From Ferruginibacter sp. (GTDB taxonomy: Bacteria; Bacteroidota; Bacteroidia; Chitinophagales; Chitinophagaceae), in assembly GCA_025357775.1 (NCBI GenBank), contig JANXOQ010000240.1, forward strand, positions 1 to 17,264: a DNA stretch of 17,264 bases. Direction: 5' to 3'. The notes under the pieces are model-generated. The model worked only from the letters and a program-made list of their open reading frames with translations. It was not told where the DNA came from and did not search any database. Both the position numbers and the translations under genes were made by a program. Below, piece after piece: positions 1 to 7,108 of the stretch; position 1 is the first letter of the stretch; each line of letters opens with the position of its first letter.

Positions 1-134
1 AAGGTTATTAACACAAAATTTATGAGAACCCAAAACTTTAACTTTAAAATTTTAATCAACACTTTACCTTTCATCAAATAATACTACACACAAAAAAATG
101 TTTTTCTAAATTGCCTTTTTATAAAAAAAATTAT
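1..134. other. AT-rich leader before the M28 peptidase gene, no gene seen
   Basis: This stretch is very AT-rich and carries no credible reading frame. It is probably the 5' region of the peptidase gene, but I see no exact TAnnTTTG box in it. A TTG at 111 is in frame with the peptidase and would add eight residues; that extension lacks any signal-peptide character, so I leave it as non-coding. Confidence 0.5.
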
Positions 135-1718
135 ATGAAAAAATTATTGATTTTACCCCTTGCCTTATTGTGTTTACAATCTTTTGCGCAAGAAGATATT
201 GCTGCCAAGTATGGTAATTTAATAACAGGCACAGAGCTTAAAAAACACTTAACAATTATAGCTGGCGATGAATTTGAGGGTAGAGAAACAGGCACCGAAG
301 GTCAAAGGAAAGCCGCTGCATATATAGAAGCACAGTTTAAACTAATGGGATTGCAAAAGCCAGATGCATTAAAAACGTATCAACAGTTTTATCCGCTTTT
401 TCAAGACAGTGTGATAGAAACTATGCTTAATATTAATGGTACTTTAGCGGCTCATGGCAAAGATTATTTAGTACCGATATCAGATAATAAAACCGTAAAG
501 TTTAAATCTAACAAATTGGTTTTTGCTGGATATGGTATTGATGACTCTGCATACAGCGATTATAAAAAAATAAATGTAAAAGGTAAAGTGGTTGTTTTCT
601 TTTTGGGAGAACCTAAAAAAGATGGAAAATATTTTATAGGAGAAGCCGGTAGACAATCTAAGTGGACATACCCAGGGCTTGAAAATAAACTTGCAGTAGC
701 TTTAGCAAAGGGTGCAGTTGGCGTATTTGTTGTAAACCCTAATATGGAAACTTTTAGCAAACGATTTGTAGATTACAATACAAACTCTAATATAAGTTTT
801 GAAAGTATGCCAGAGCTAGCTACTTCCAACACCCTTAACTATGCTATACTTGCTCATGCATATGCAAAAAATATTTTTCCTGTAAATTTTGATACTGCAA
901 TGGCAAATGCGAAAAAGAAAAATGTATTTTCGCTAGCACCTACCGACTTTAAAATAGCAATTGCATATAGCTACCAAAAAAATAGAAATATAATTAATGC
1001 AAGTAATGTAATTGGTGTAATAGAAGGTACTGATAAAAAAGATGAGTACGTTTTTCTTACGGGTCACTACGACCACTTAGGCAAGCATGATGGTAAAATA
1101 TATTATGGGGCAGATGATGATGGTAGCGGCACAGTAGGAGTAATACAAATGGCAGCGGCATTTGCAAAAGCTGCTGCAGAAGGGCATAGGCCAAGGCGTA
1201 CCATTGTTTTTATGACAGTTAGCGGAGAAGAAAAAGGATTGTGGGGAAGTGAATATTACAGCGACCATCCTTTATACCCTTTAAGTAAAACTTCTGTAGA
1301 TTTAAATACGGATATGGTGGGAAGGACAGATACAGAAAGGAAAACGGCTGACACATTAAATTATATATACGTAGTGGGCCATGATAAAATAAGCAGCGAA
1401 ATGCCTGTAATAAACGAAGCGGCTAATGCAAAATATACCAACTTGATATTAGATTATAAATTTGATGACCCTAATGATAAAGAAAGAATTTATTACAGAA
1501 GCGACCATTATAATTTTGCACGTAAGGGTGTACCAGTTTTGTTTTTTTACGATGGTATGCTAAAAGCAGATTATCACAAACCAACAGATACAGTAGATAA
1601 AATTAATTTTGATTTATACGAAAAAAGAGTAAAAATGATTTTTTATACTGCATGGGAAATAGCTAATAGAGAAAATATGCTTAATAGAGATAAGCCGCTT
1701 GATGCAGGTACGAGATAA
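135..1718 (+). CDS. Secreted M28-family zinc metallopeptidase (aminopeptidase-like)
   Basis: Predicted exported di-zinc exopeptidase, 527 residues. ATG 135 is chosen because the protein then opens with a textbook signal peptide (MKKLL, a leucine-rich core, SFA|Q at about residue 18); the frame extends to TTG 111 but that would bury it. Residues roughly 120-255 look like a PA (protease-associated) insert. The M28 catalytic core follows: TGHYDHLG with H311 as first metal ligand and D313 beside it, GADDDGSG with D328 as the bridging ligand position, SGEEKG with E365 (general base) and E366, NTDMVGR with D393, and RSDHYNF with H458. All expected ligands are present, so it should be active, probably releasing N-terminal amino acids outside the cytoplasm. 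Transcribed alone and closed by the hairpin at 1806-1838. The exact peptide preference cannot be read from sequence. Confidence 0.93.
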   Translation: MKKLLILPLALLCLQSFAQEDIAAKYGNLITGTELKKHLTIIAGDEFEGRETGTEGQRKAAAYIEAQFKLMGLQKPDALKTYQQFYPLFQDSVIETMLNINGTLAAHGKDYLVPISDNKTVKFKSNKLVFAGYGIDDSAYSDYKKINVKGKVVVFFLGEPKKDGKYFIGEAGRQSKWTYPGLENKLAVALAKGAVGVFVVNPNMETFSKRFVDYNTNSNISFESMPELATSNTLNYAILAHAYAKNIFPVNFDTAMANAKKKNVFSLAPTDFKIAIAYSYQKNRNIINASNVIGVIEGTDKKDEYVFLTGHYDHLGKHDGKIYYGADDDGSGTVGVIQMAAAFAKAAAEGHRPRRTIVFMTVSGEEKGLWGSEYYSDHPLYPLSKTSVDLNTDMVGRTDTERKTADTLNYIYVVGHDKISSEMPVINEAANAKYTNLILDYKFDDPNDKERIYYRSDHYNFARKGVPVLFFYDGMLKADYHKPTDTVDKINFDLYEKRVKMIFYTAWEIANRENMLNRDKPLDAGTR

Positions 1719-1805
1719 AAAATTAAAAGTCTGCAATTGAATGTAATCGTTTAAAATTAGATATAATTTTAATGTGATTATATACCAGAAACAACAGAAT
1801 AAATG

Positions 1806-1838
1806 AAAAACGCATCCAATGTAAATGGATGCGTTTTT
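1806..1838. terminator. Bidirectional intrinsic terminator
   Basis: Perfect inverted repeat: an A5 run then cgcatcca (1811-1818), a 7-nt loop, then tggatgcg (1826-1833) and a T5 run. It is symmetric, so it gives a GC-containing stem with a U tract on both strands. It lies between two convergent genes, the peptidase (plus) and the nuclease (minus), as expected for a shared terminator. Confidence 0.9.
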
Positions 1839-1865
1839 CGTTTATTCAAAATATTTTTAAACTAC

Positions 1866-3236
1866 TTACTGCTTAGTAAACTGCTTTGTGATTACATTAT
1901 TGTCTGTAATTATTTTAATAAAATAAATACCTTTAGCTAATGGGGTAATATTTAATTTTTGAATATTTTCAGAGTTGTTATTAAATGTATTTAACAAAAT
2001 TAGTTTACCCTTTGCATCAAATACACTTATACGTTTTAATGTTATATTATTTACTTTAATATTTATTTCGGTTAAAGCTGGGTTTGGAAATATATTAAAT
2101 GTATTTTCTGTTTGTTTTACAGAAATTTCCTCTTCCAATTTGTTTTTTGTACTACTTGCAGTTGCGCAGGTATTGCTCCAAATTGCAGCTACATATTCAG
2201 GATGATCTATAAAAGGATTTCTGTTGCCTTGTTGTACTAAAGCGCCGGTACTGCTATTTGCCACAGCTTGATTATAAATAGAATTGTTTCTATTTATTTC
2301 TTTTATACTTACAGGGTCTTGATTATGCCATTTTATAAGTAGTTGCAAATACCAAGGGTCATATATTAATAATCTTCTTTTTGTAGCCACTGGTTGGTTT
2401 ACGGTACTCAAAAATACTTCATTAGCATTGCCAAAACTGCTCCAATTTTGGGAAATTATTTCGTCTTCGTAGCGTGTAGCCATATACAAACATGCTCTAG
2501 CAAAATCCCCTTTATATTCATTAATAGGTTCAAATACTGTGCCTGTATAACCAAAATTATTTGTGCCTGTACCTAGCTTGCTCCCATTTAAAGAAGCGGT
2601 AGTAATTCTAGTAACCTCTCCATATGGAAAATTACTTCTTAGTGCATTTACTTTACCATCTGTTGCAAAAATATGATGTGCATCACTTACCATTGGTGAT
2701 ACTTGATTAAACCATGATTGTGGTGTAGAATGCTCCCTATTATAACATTGCCCTTCTTTAGAATAAGTACCACATTGGTTTGTACCAAATGTAAATGTAT
2801 AAGGGTCGGCGCCATTGGGATTGTCACTATACATATCCCAAATTATAGTAGCTGTATTTGCATCGTTTCTTCTTGTATCACTATATTTAAAAATATTCCA
2901 AATGCCAGGTGTGTAGCTTAATGTTTTAAAACCAGTTTTGATAATATTTTTTAATGCTGTTTTTAATGGTTGGCAATATAATCCTACGGCTGCATTATAA
3001 TAAGCACTGGGAGCAGCGCTTGCTAATGCAATATTATTATTGCGGTCTTGTATAAAGGAAGTGTCAAATTTTAATTTTGATAATGCAGCATTAACACTTG
3101 TAGTATCATCGTTAGTTATACCTGTCTGTTTAATTGTTGCTTCACCATTGTAATATTGAGGAATTACTACTTGGGCAAATGATTGTAATTGCACTATCAC
3201 AAAAGCAATACATAGAAGCATTCTTGTTTTAATCAT
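1866..3236 (-). CDS. Secreted endonuclease I family nuclease with T9SS sorting domain
   Basis: 456 residues. Residues 1-21 form a signal peptide ending SFA|Q. The endonuclease I (EndA/NucM/Vvn-type beta-beta-alpha metal nuclease) domain covers about 76-353. It contains YNREHSTPQSWF, with E168 and H169 matching the family's metal-binding Glu and general-base His; SDAHHIFATDG; NALRSNFPYGEV, with N202 matching the second metal ligand; and the family's late motif GNRNPFIDHPEYVAAIW (337-353). Residues 377-456 are a type A T9SS C-terminal domain (NIFPNPA, ISVFDAKGKLI, LAKGIYFIKI, ending KQFTKQ). The protein should cross the inner membrane by Sec and the outer membrane by the type IX system, then act on extracellular or surface DNA/RNA, for example in nutrient scavenging. 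A -7 box lies 21 nt upstream of the ATG at 3236. Monocistronic. Confidence 0.93.
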   Translation of the reverse strand: MIKTRMLLCIAFVIVQLQSFAQVVIPQYYNGEATIKQTGITNDDTTSVNAALSKLKFDTSFIQDRNNNIALASAAPSAYYNAAVGLYCQPLKTALKNIIKTGFKTLSYTPGIWNIFKYSDTRRNDANTATIIWDMYSDNPNGADPYTFTFGTNQCGTYSKEGQCYNREHSTPQSWFNQVSPMVSDAHHIFATDGKVNALRSNFPYGEVTRITTASLNGSKLGTGTNNFGYTGTVFEPINEYKGDFARACLYMATRYEDEIISQNWSSFGNANEVFLSTVNQPVATKRRLLIYDPWYLQLLIKWHNQDPVSIKEINRNNSIYNQAVANSSTGALVQQGNRNPFIDHPEYVAAIWSNTCATASSTKNKLEEEISVKQTENTFNIFPNPALTEINIKVNNITLKRISVFDAKGKLILLNTFNNNSENIQKLNITPLAKGIYFIKIITDNNVITKQFTKQ

Positions 3237-3257
3237 AAAATTTTATTTAAGTACTTG

Positions 3258-3265
3258 CAAAGCTA
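3258..3265 (-). promoter_or_regulatory. Bacteroidota -7 box (TAGCTTTG) of the nuclease gene
   Basis: The minus strand reads TAgcTTTG, an exact match to the phylum's TAnnTTTG -7 element, ending 21 nt before the nuclease ATG. No TTTG -33 element at the usual spacing is visible. Confidence 0.5.
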
Positions 3266-3445
3266 TAAAATCATTTTATACAAAATTGAAAACAACATTA
3301 ATTTACTATTAACTTCTGCTCCTTTTTGCAGTTTTTTAATATTATCAATATATTCTCTTGTAATTAAAGCGGTACGCTCTAAACATTATTTTCTATTTGC
3401 TTTATGTAATTCTTTTTAAAAGTGCATCCAATAGTAAATACACTT
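3263..3445 (-). pseudogene. Possible degraded minus-strand coding remnant
   Basis: On the minus strand, 3385-3263 is open for 40 codons without a start codon (CLERTALITREYIDNIKKL, then QKGAEVNSKL and on to TAG). One frame over, directly upstream, the text continues as KKNYIKQIENNV before a TAG, so a single frameshift near 3384 would join the two into one amphipathic, coiled-coil-like segment. This reads like real protein rather than noise, but I recognise no family and it could be chance in AT-rich DNA. The nuclease promoter box lies inside it. Confidence 0.2.
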
Positions 3446-3446
3446 T

Positions 3447-4334
3447 ATGTTTGTACAAAATATATTTAAAGATGTTCGTTATTATCAAATACTTTTTCAA
3501 AGTATATTTTTAAGCTATGGTATTATATTTTTGCATTGGCAAAATGAAGGTTGGCTATATGGCACTTATTTTATTACGAGTATTGTAACCCAACTTTTGT
3601 GTGAAATTATTTTTGCAAAAAATAAAAATTATTTTTTGGATAGCTTTAAAAAAAGTATTCCCTCGGTTATTATTTCTTCTTTTGGTTTAAGCTTATTGCT
3701 AAAAACAAATCTTTTATGGGTTGCCATATTTGCGGCATTTGTTTCTATTATTTCCAAATATATTATTCGTATAAATGGTAAGCATATTTTTAACCCATCT
3801 GCATTAGGTATTGTAGCTACTATATTGCTTACAGGTAAAGCATGGGTAAATGCGGGGCAATGGGGAAGCGGCATTGTACTTTTATTTACAGTATTCTGCT
3901 TAGGTTTTATAGTTGTTACAAAAGTGCAAAATATCACTATCAGTCTTACATTTTTAGGAGTATTTGTAGGCTTACTTTTTATGAGGCAAATTATTTACCT
4001 AGGTTGGCCTATAGATTATTTTGTACAATCTATAAGCACAGGTAGTTTATTGTTATTTTCATTTTTTATGATAACCGACCCCAAAACTACCCCCAACCAT
4101 ACTGTATCAAAAATAATTTGGTGCATAGCTATTGCTTTCGTAGCTTTTTACTTAGCCACTTTTAAATTTATAAATGCTGCGCCAATATTTGTATTGGTTT
4201 TTGCACAGCCGCTTGTGCCGTTATTAGATAAATTATTTAAAACAAAATCTTACCAATGGCACAATAAGATAGAACATAAAATAATTTCAAACTTTACGAT
4301 AAATAAACTCTCCATTAATAATTCATTCAATTAA
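3447..4334 (+). CDS. Stand-alone NqrB/RnfD-family (NQR2/RnfD/RnfE) membrane protein
   Basis: 295-residue polytopic inner-membrane protein with about nine or ten hydrophobic segments (for example 15-32, 36-56, 72-108, 140-160, 163-184, 196-210, 221-243, 245-262). It carries the signatures of the NQR2/RnfD/RnfE family: FNPSALG (115-121) after a membrane segment, and SISTGSLLLF followed by FFMITDPKTTP (about 195-216). The latter is the region that in NqrB and RnfD holds the covalently bound FMN threonine. Here the motif is STGS, so T198 or S200 occupies the site and flavinylation is uncertain. None of the other Nqr/Rnf subunits is nearby. Instead the next gene starts 9 nt downstream, so the two form an operon. 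A redox role in the membrane, possibly serving the exported partner, is inference. The C-terminal 30 residues are a polar tail. The start is discussed in the findings. Confidence 0.8.
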   Translation: MFVQNIFKDVRYYQILFQSIFLSYGIIFLHWQNEGWLYGTYFITSIVTQLLCEIIFAKNKNYFLDSFKKSIPSVIISSFGLSLLLKTNLLWVAIFAAFVSIISKYIIRINGKHIFNPSALGIVATILLTGKAWVNAGQWGSGIVLLFTVFCLGFIVVTKVQNITISLTFLGVFVGLLFMRQIIYLGWPIDYFVQSISTGSLLLFSFFMITDPKTTPNHTVSKIIWCIAIAFVAFYLATFKFINAAPIFVLVFAQPLVPLLDKLFKTKSYQWHNKIEHKIISNFTINKLSINNSFN

Positions 4335-4343
4335 AAAAAAAAA

Positions 4344-5822
4344 ATGAAAAAGAAACTATTTATAATAGCAACAGCTATTGCAATATCTCCAATACTATTT
4401 TCCTTTTGTGGCTTTTATGTAAGTAAGGCAGATGGTACATTAAAAAACAAAACAAGCCAAGTAATATTGGTAAGAGATGGTAACAAAACAGTTTTAACTA
4501 TGTACAACGATTTTAAAGGTGATACCAAAGATTTTGCAATGGTTGTACCCGTGCCTGTTGTGCTGGGTAAAGATGATATAAAAGTAGTAGATCAAAGTAT
4601 TTTTCAAAGATTGAATGACTATAGCGCACCGAGGTTGGTGGAGTATTGGGACCAAAACCCTTGTGACCAATATACAGTAAACGAGAGTTCAATTTCTATG
4701 GCAAAAGCTGATATTGTATCGCAAAGAGGTAATGCCAATAAAAGAGTTAAGGACAAAGACCTTGGCGTAAAAGTGGAAGCCAAATATTTAATAGGCGAAT
4801 ACGATATTTTAATTTTAAGCGCAAAAGAAAGTGGCGGCTTAAAAGAATGGCTTACCAGCAATGGCTATAAAATACCTGAAGCCGCTGAAGAAGTACTAGA
4901 CCCATATATAAAAAGTAACCTTAAATTTTTTGTGGTAAAGGTAAACGAAAAAGAAAAAAATAAATTGAACAATAATTTTCTTCGCCCTATTCAAATCAAT
5001 TTTAACTCTCCAAAATTTATGCTACCAATACGATTGGGTATGGCTAATGCGGATGGCGACCAAGATTTGATTGTGTATGCATTTTCCCGTAAAGGAAGAA
5101 TAGAATGTACAAATTATCGTAATGTAAATATTGCTACTGATAAAAACATACCATTGTTTGTACAAAAAAACTTTAATAGTTTTTATAGCAATTTATTTAC
5201 AAAGCAGTGGGATAATGAAGATAAGAGTGTGGCATTTTTAGAATACGCTTGGGATGTGAGCCCACAAAACTTTTACCACTGCGACCCTTGCATAGCTACA
5301 GCACCAAGTCAGCAAGACCTTGTACAGAGCGGCGTTTGGTGGCTTGGTGGAAAAGATTGGAGTGATTACAGTGATATAAATAATGATGAACCAGATAACG
5401 GCAGTAAGAATGTACATTTCACTCGTTTGCATTTTAGATACAATAGAAAATCTTTTGCGCAAGATTTATCGTTTCAAGTAACGCCAAATACAGAAACGTT
5501 TCAAGCAAGGTATGTGATAACGCACCCAGCTACTGGCAATTTTGATTGCACTGCTGGTAAAAAATATTTGCAAGATTTAAAACTAAGAAGAAAAAAAGAA
5601 TTGAACGAATTAACTATACTTACTGGTACTAATATTAATAACTGGCAAGAAGCTGCTGCACAAAATGATGAGGCATCTACTACAGAAACTCAATATGCAA
5701 ATTTATTACCTCAAATAAAAGAGGAAGAACAAAAAGAAAAAAATATACCGGCTGGGTTTATCGTATTTGGCATAGCAATATTAGCAAGCGTTAGTATTAT
5801 AAAATGGAAGGGGGTGATTTAA
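4344..5822 (+). CDS. DUF2330-like exported protein, C-terminally membrane-anchored
   Basis: 492 residues. It opens with MKKK and a hydrophobic segment (5-21) ending in CGFYVSKADG, the characteristic start of DUF2330 proteins, followed by VILVRDGNKTVLTMYNDFKG and FAMVVPVPVVLG (about 40-74), which also match that family. Residues about 470-488 (GFIVFGIAILASVSIIKW) are one membrane helix with a short cytoplasmic tail, so most of the protein should lie in the periplasm. Cysteines are C22, C107, C255, C313, C316 and C402; C313/C316 form a CDPC (CxxC) pair. C22 follows FSF, a poor lipobox, so I do not call it a lipoprotein. The function of DUF2330 is unknown. Co-transcription with an NqrB-like protein suggests a redox-linked envelope role (inference). 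Confidence 0.8.
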   Translation: MKKKLFIIATAIAISPILFSFCGFYVSKADGTLKNKTSQVILVRDGNKTVLTMYNDFKGDTKDFAMVVPVPVVLGKDDIKVVDQSIFQRLNDYSAPRLVEYWDQNPCDQYTVNESSISMAKADIVSQRGNANKRVKDKDLGVKVEAKYLIGEYDILILSAKESGGLKEWLTSNGYKIPEAAEEVLDPYIKSNLKFFVVKVNEKEKNKLNNNFLRPIQINFNSPKFMLPIRLGMANADGDQDLIVYAFSRKGRIECTNYRNVNIATDKNIPLFVQKNFNSFYSNLFTKQWDNEDKSVAFLEYAWDVSPQNFYHCDPCIATAPSQQDLVQSGVWWLGGKDWSDYSDINNDEPDNGSKNVHFTRLHFRYNRKSFAQDLSFQVTPNTETFQARYVITHPATGNFDCTAGKKYLQDLKLRRKKELNELTILTGTNINNWQEAAAQNDEASTTETQYANLLPQIKEEEQKEKNIPAGFIVFGIAILASVSIIKWKGVI

Positions 5823-5840
5823 AAATATTTTATTTATTTA

Positions 5841-5864
5841 TCGGTTGATGTCTTCATTAACCGA
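5841..5864. terminator. Stem-loop between convergent genes
   Basis: A 10-bp stem (tcggttgatg / cattaaccga, with one G-U pair) closes a 4-nt tctt loop between the DUF2330-like gene and the convergent TPR gene. No clear T run follows on either strand, so it may mark transcript 3' ends by stability rather than as a classical terminator. Confidence 0.4.
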
Positions 5865-5922
5865 AACCTTTGCGGTAACATTTTTAATGGTTTGTTTACA
5901 TGAAAACTATTAAAATTGTTGC

Positions 5923-6462
5923 CTAAAAAGGAAGCGTATTTTCATTATTTTTTTTAAGACGTTTTCTTGGCTTCACCTTATTTATAATATCTTTTTTTAG
6001 TATGCACCTATCAATATCTTCTCTATAGCACCTTATTTTATCATCTATTATACAAACTAAAATAGCTTCTTCATAATACTTAATAGCAACATCAAAATTT
6101 TGTGTGAGTTCATTCATAGCAGCACGTTTACTGTTTATCCAACATTTATCTAGCGTAGCTACCTCTGCACAAAAAGAAAGATGAATATCTAAATCTTCCC
6201 ATCTTTCTAAATCTGTAAGTAATGTGGCGTAGTGAAAATATGGATGTGGATATAACGGTGCCATTTTCATAGCCATTAAAAAATGGTTTTCTGCACGAGC
6301 ATAATCATCAAATTGGGTTTTAAAAATCCAACCCATAGAATTGTGTGCAGGCGCATGATCTGGCATTTCGTATAGAATAGCCTCACATTTTTTAAAAGCC
6401 TCAGTATACTCATTGTTCTTAATATCGGCTTCACTTTCTAAATATAATTCGTTTACGTTCAT
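5923..6462 (-). CDS. Small TPR-repeat protein
   Basis: 179 residues, cytoplasmic (no signal peptide). Helical repeats with tetratricopeptide spacing are visible: about 4-37 (EYTEAFKKCEAILYEMPDHA), 38-71 (AHNSMGWIF, YARAENHFLMAMKMAP), 73-104, and a degenerate one at 112-140 (FDVAIKYYEEAI). The last 18 residues are basic (KPRKRLKKNN). TPRs bind other proteins; the partner cannot be deduced. ATG 6462 is chosen as it sits at the start of the first repeat. It is co-directional with the CDGSH gene, but the 121-nt hairpin-containing spacer makes an operon doubtful. Confidence 0.8.
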   Translation of the reverse strand: MNVNELYLESEADIKNNEYTEAFKKCEAILYEMPDHAPAHNSMGWIFKTQFDDYARAENHFLMAMKMAPLYPHPYFHYATLLTDLERWEDLDIHLSFCAEVATLDKCWINSKRAAMNELTQNFDVAIKYYEEAILVCIIDDKIRCYREDIDRCILKKDIINKVKPRKRLKKNNENTLPF

Positions 6463-6471
6463 GATATAATT

Positions 6472-6505
6472 AGCTTCTCCTCCGCCTTTCTAAAAGAGAA
6501 GAGCT
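6472..6505. repeat. Imperfect intergenic hairpin (first of two)
   Basis: agcttctc (6472-6479) can pair with gagaagagct (6496-6505) through a 2-nt bulge. It lies just upstream of the TPR gene start and looks like an extragenic palindrome rather than a terminator, as no T run follows. Confidence 0.3.
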
Positions 6506-6540
6506 GGGCTATAATAATTTAAAAGTTACTATTTGATTTC

Positions 6541-6581
6541 AGGCTTCCCAATTTCCTCCTGCGGAGGGATTTTGGAAGGCT
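6541..6581. repeat. Strong imperfect palindrome, extragenic-palindrome-like
   Basis: The 41-nt stretch folds around a 3-nt tgc loop: cctcc (6555-6559) pairs with ggagg (6563-6567), then, after isolated mismatches, cttcc/ggaag and further pairs out to 6541/6581. It is clearly richer in G and C than its surroundings. Located 2 nt past the stop of the CDGSH gene, it could stabilise or end that transcript, although no U tract follows. Confidence 0.5.
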
Positions 6582-6583
6582 TC

Positions 6584-6808
6584 TTATACTTTCTTTGCTG
6601 GCAAAGCAAAAGCTACAGCCTCATGCTCAAAATGTCCATTGTGTGCACCATCGCAAAAAGGTTTATTTTTAGATAAGCCGCATCTACAAATGCCTACCAC
6701 ATTCCTACCACCGAGGTCATATACTCCTCCATTTCTATCTACAATTTCAAAATCCCCTTCTACTTTCATCGAACCATTATTGTTGATGGTTATTTTCACT
6801 TTTTCCAT
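6584..6808 (-). CDS. CDGSH-type [2Fe-2S] cluster protein
   Basis: 74 residues, about the length of one CDGSH domain. The cluster motif CRCGLSKNKPFCDGAH (41-56) supplies the 3-Cys/1-His ligand set C41, C43, C52 and H56, with the family's conserved K/P/F residues between. No membrane anchor or signal peptide, so a soluble cytoplasmic form, unlike mitoNEET. The family binds a redox-active, labile [2Fe-2S] cluster; roles proposed in other organisms involve iron or redox sensing, and the partner here is unknown. A TAcgTTTG -7 box lies 30 nt upstream of the ATG. Confidence 0.92.
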   Translation of the reverse strand: MEKVKITINNNGSMKVEGDFEIVDRNGGVYDLGGRNVVGICRCGLSKNKPFCDGAHNGHFEHEAVAFALPAKKV

Positions 6809-7105
6809 TGTTGTCTTTTAAATTATTTTATGAATATACAAACGTATTTTAGCTCTTTTCTAATGCATAATTAAAAATGCCCTAAGATATATAGCTTAAC
6901 AGAGCCCTTCGGCTAACTCAGTATAAACTAGCCATTGAAGTTGCAAATAGCTTTTTCTTTGTTCACCCCAAAAACATTAACCCCCAAAGCCTCTCCCCCA
7001 CCTTTTCGCAGGAGATGAGCTGCCGTTACAATACTTTAAACAAACCTTCCATTTTTAAAAACTAATCTTAATACTCATATCTCACATCTCAATACTCAAT
7101 ACTTT
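6809..7105. other. 297-bp spacer with promoter box, small hairpin and heptamer repeat
   Basis: No credible gene. From high to low interest it holds the heptamer tandem repeat at 7067-7108, a -7 box at 6839-6846 serving the CDGSH gene, a short hairpin agcc-cttc-ggct (6903-6914), and a pyrimidine/purine-skewed stretch (about 6960-7020) reminiscent of decayed extragenic repeats. Confidence 0.5.
6839..6846 (-). promoter_or_regulatory. Bacteroidota -7 box (TACGTTTG) of the CDGSH gene
   Basis: The minus strand reads TAcgTTTG, an exact TAnnTTTG match, 30 nt before the ATG. No -33 TTTG is seen at the normal spacing. Confidence 0.4.
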
Positions 7106-7108
7106 CTA
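7067..7108. repeat. Degenerate 7-nt tandem repeat (CTCAATA-type)
   Basis: Six consecutive 7-nt units in strict register: cttaata, ctcatat, ctcacat, ctcaata, ctcaata, ctttcta. Two are identical and all begin CT. The last unit overlaps the stop codon of the deoxyhypusine-synthase-family gene. Confidence 0.6.

Noticed and set aside
111..134. N-terminal extension of the peptidase from TTG 111
   Set aside because: It would place eight residues before a typical MKK signal peptide; ATG 135 is much more likely.
4407..4412. Lipoprotein processing at C22 of the DUF2330-like protein
   Set aside because: The residues before the Cys are F-S-F, which do not fit a lipobox; the Cys is a conserved part of the CGFYV family motif, and the protein has a C-terminal membrane anchor.
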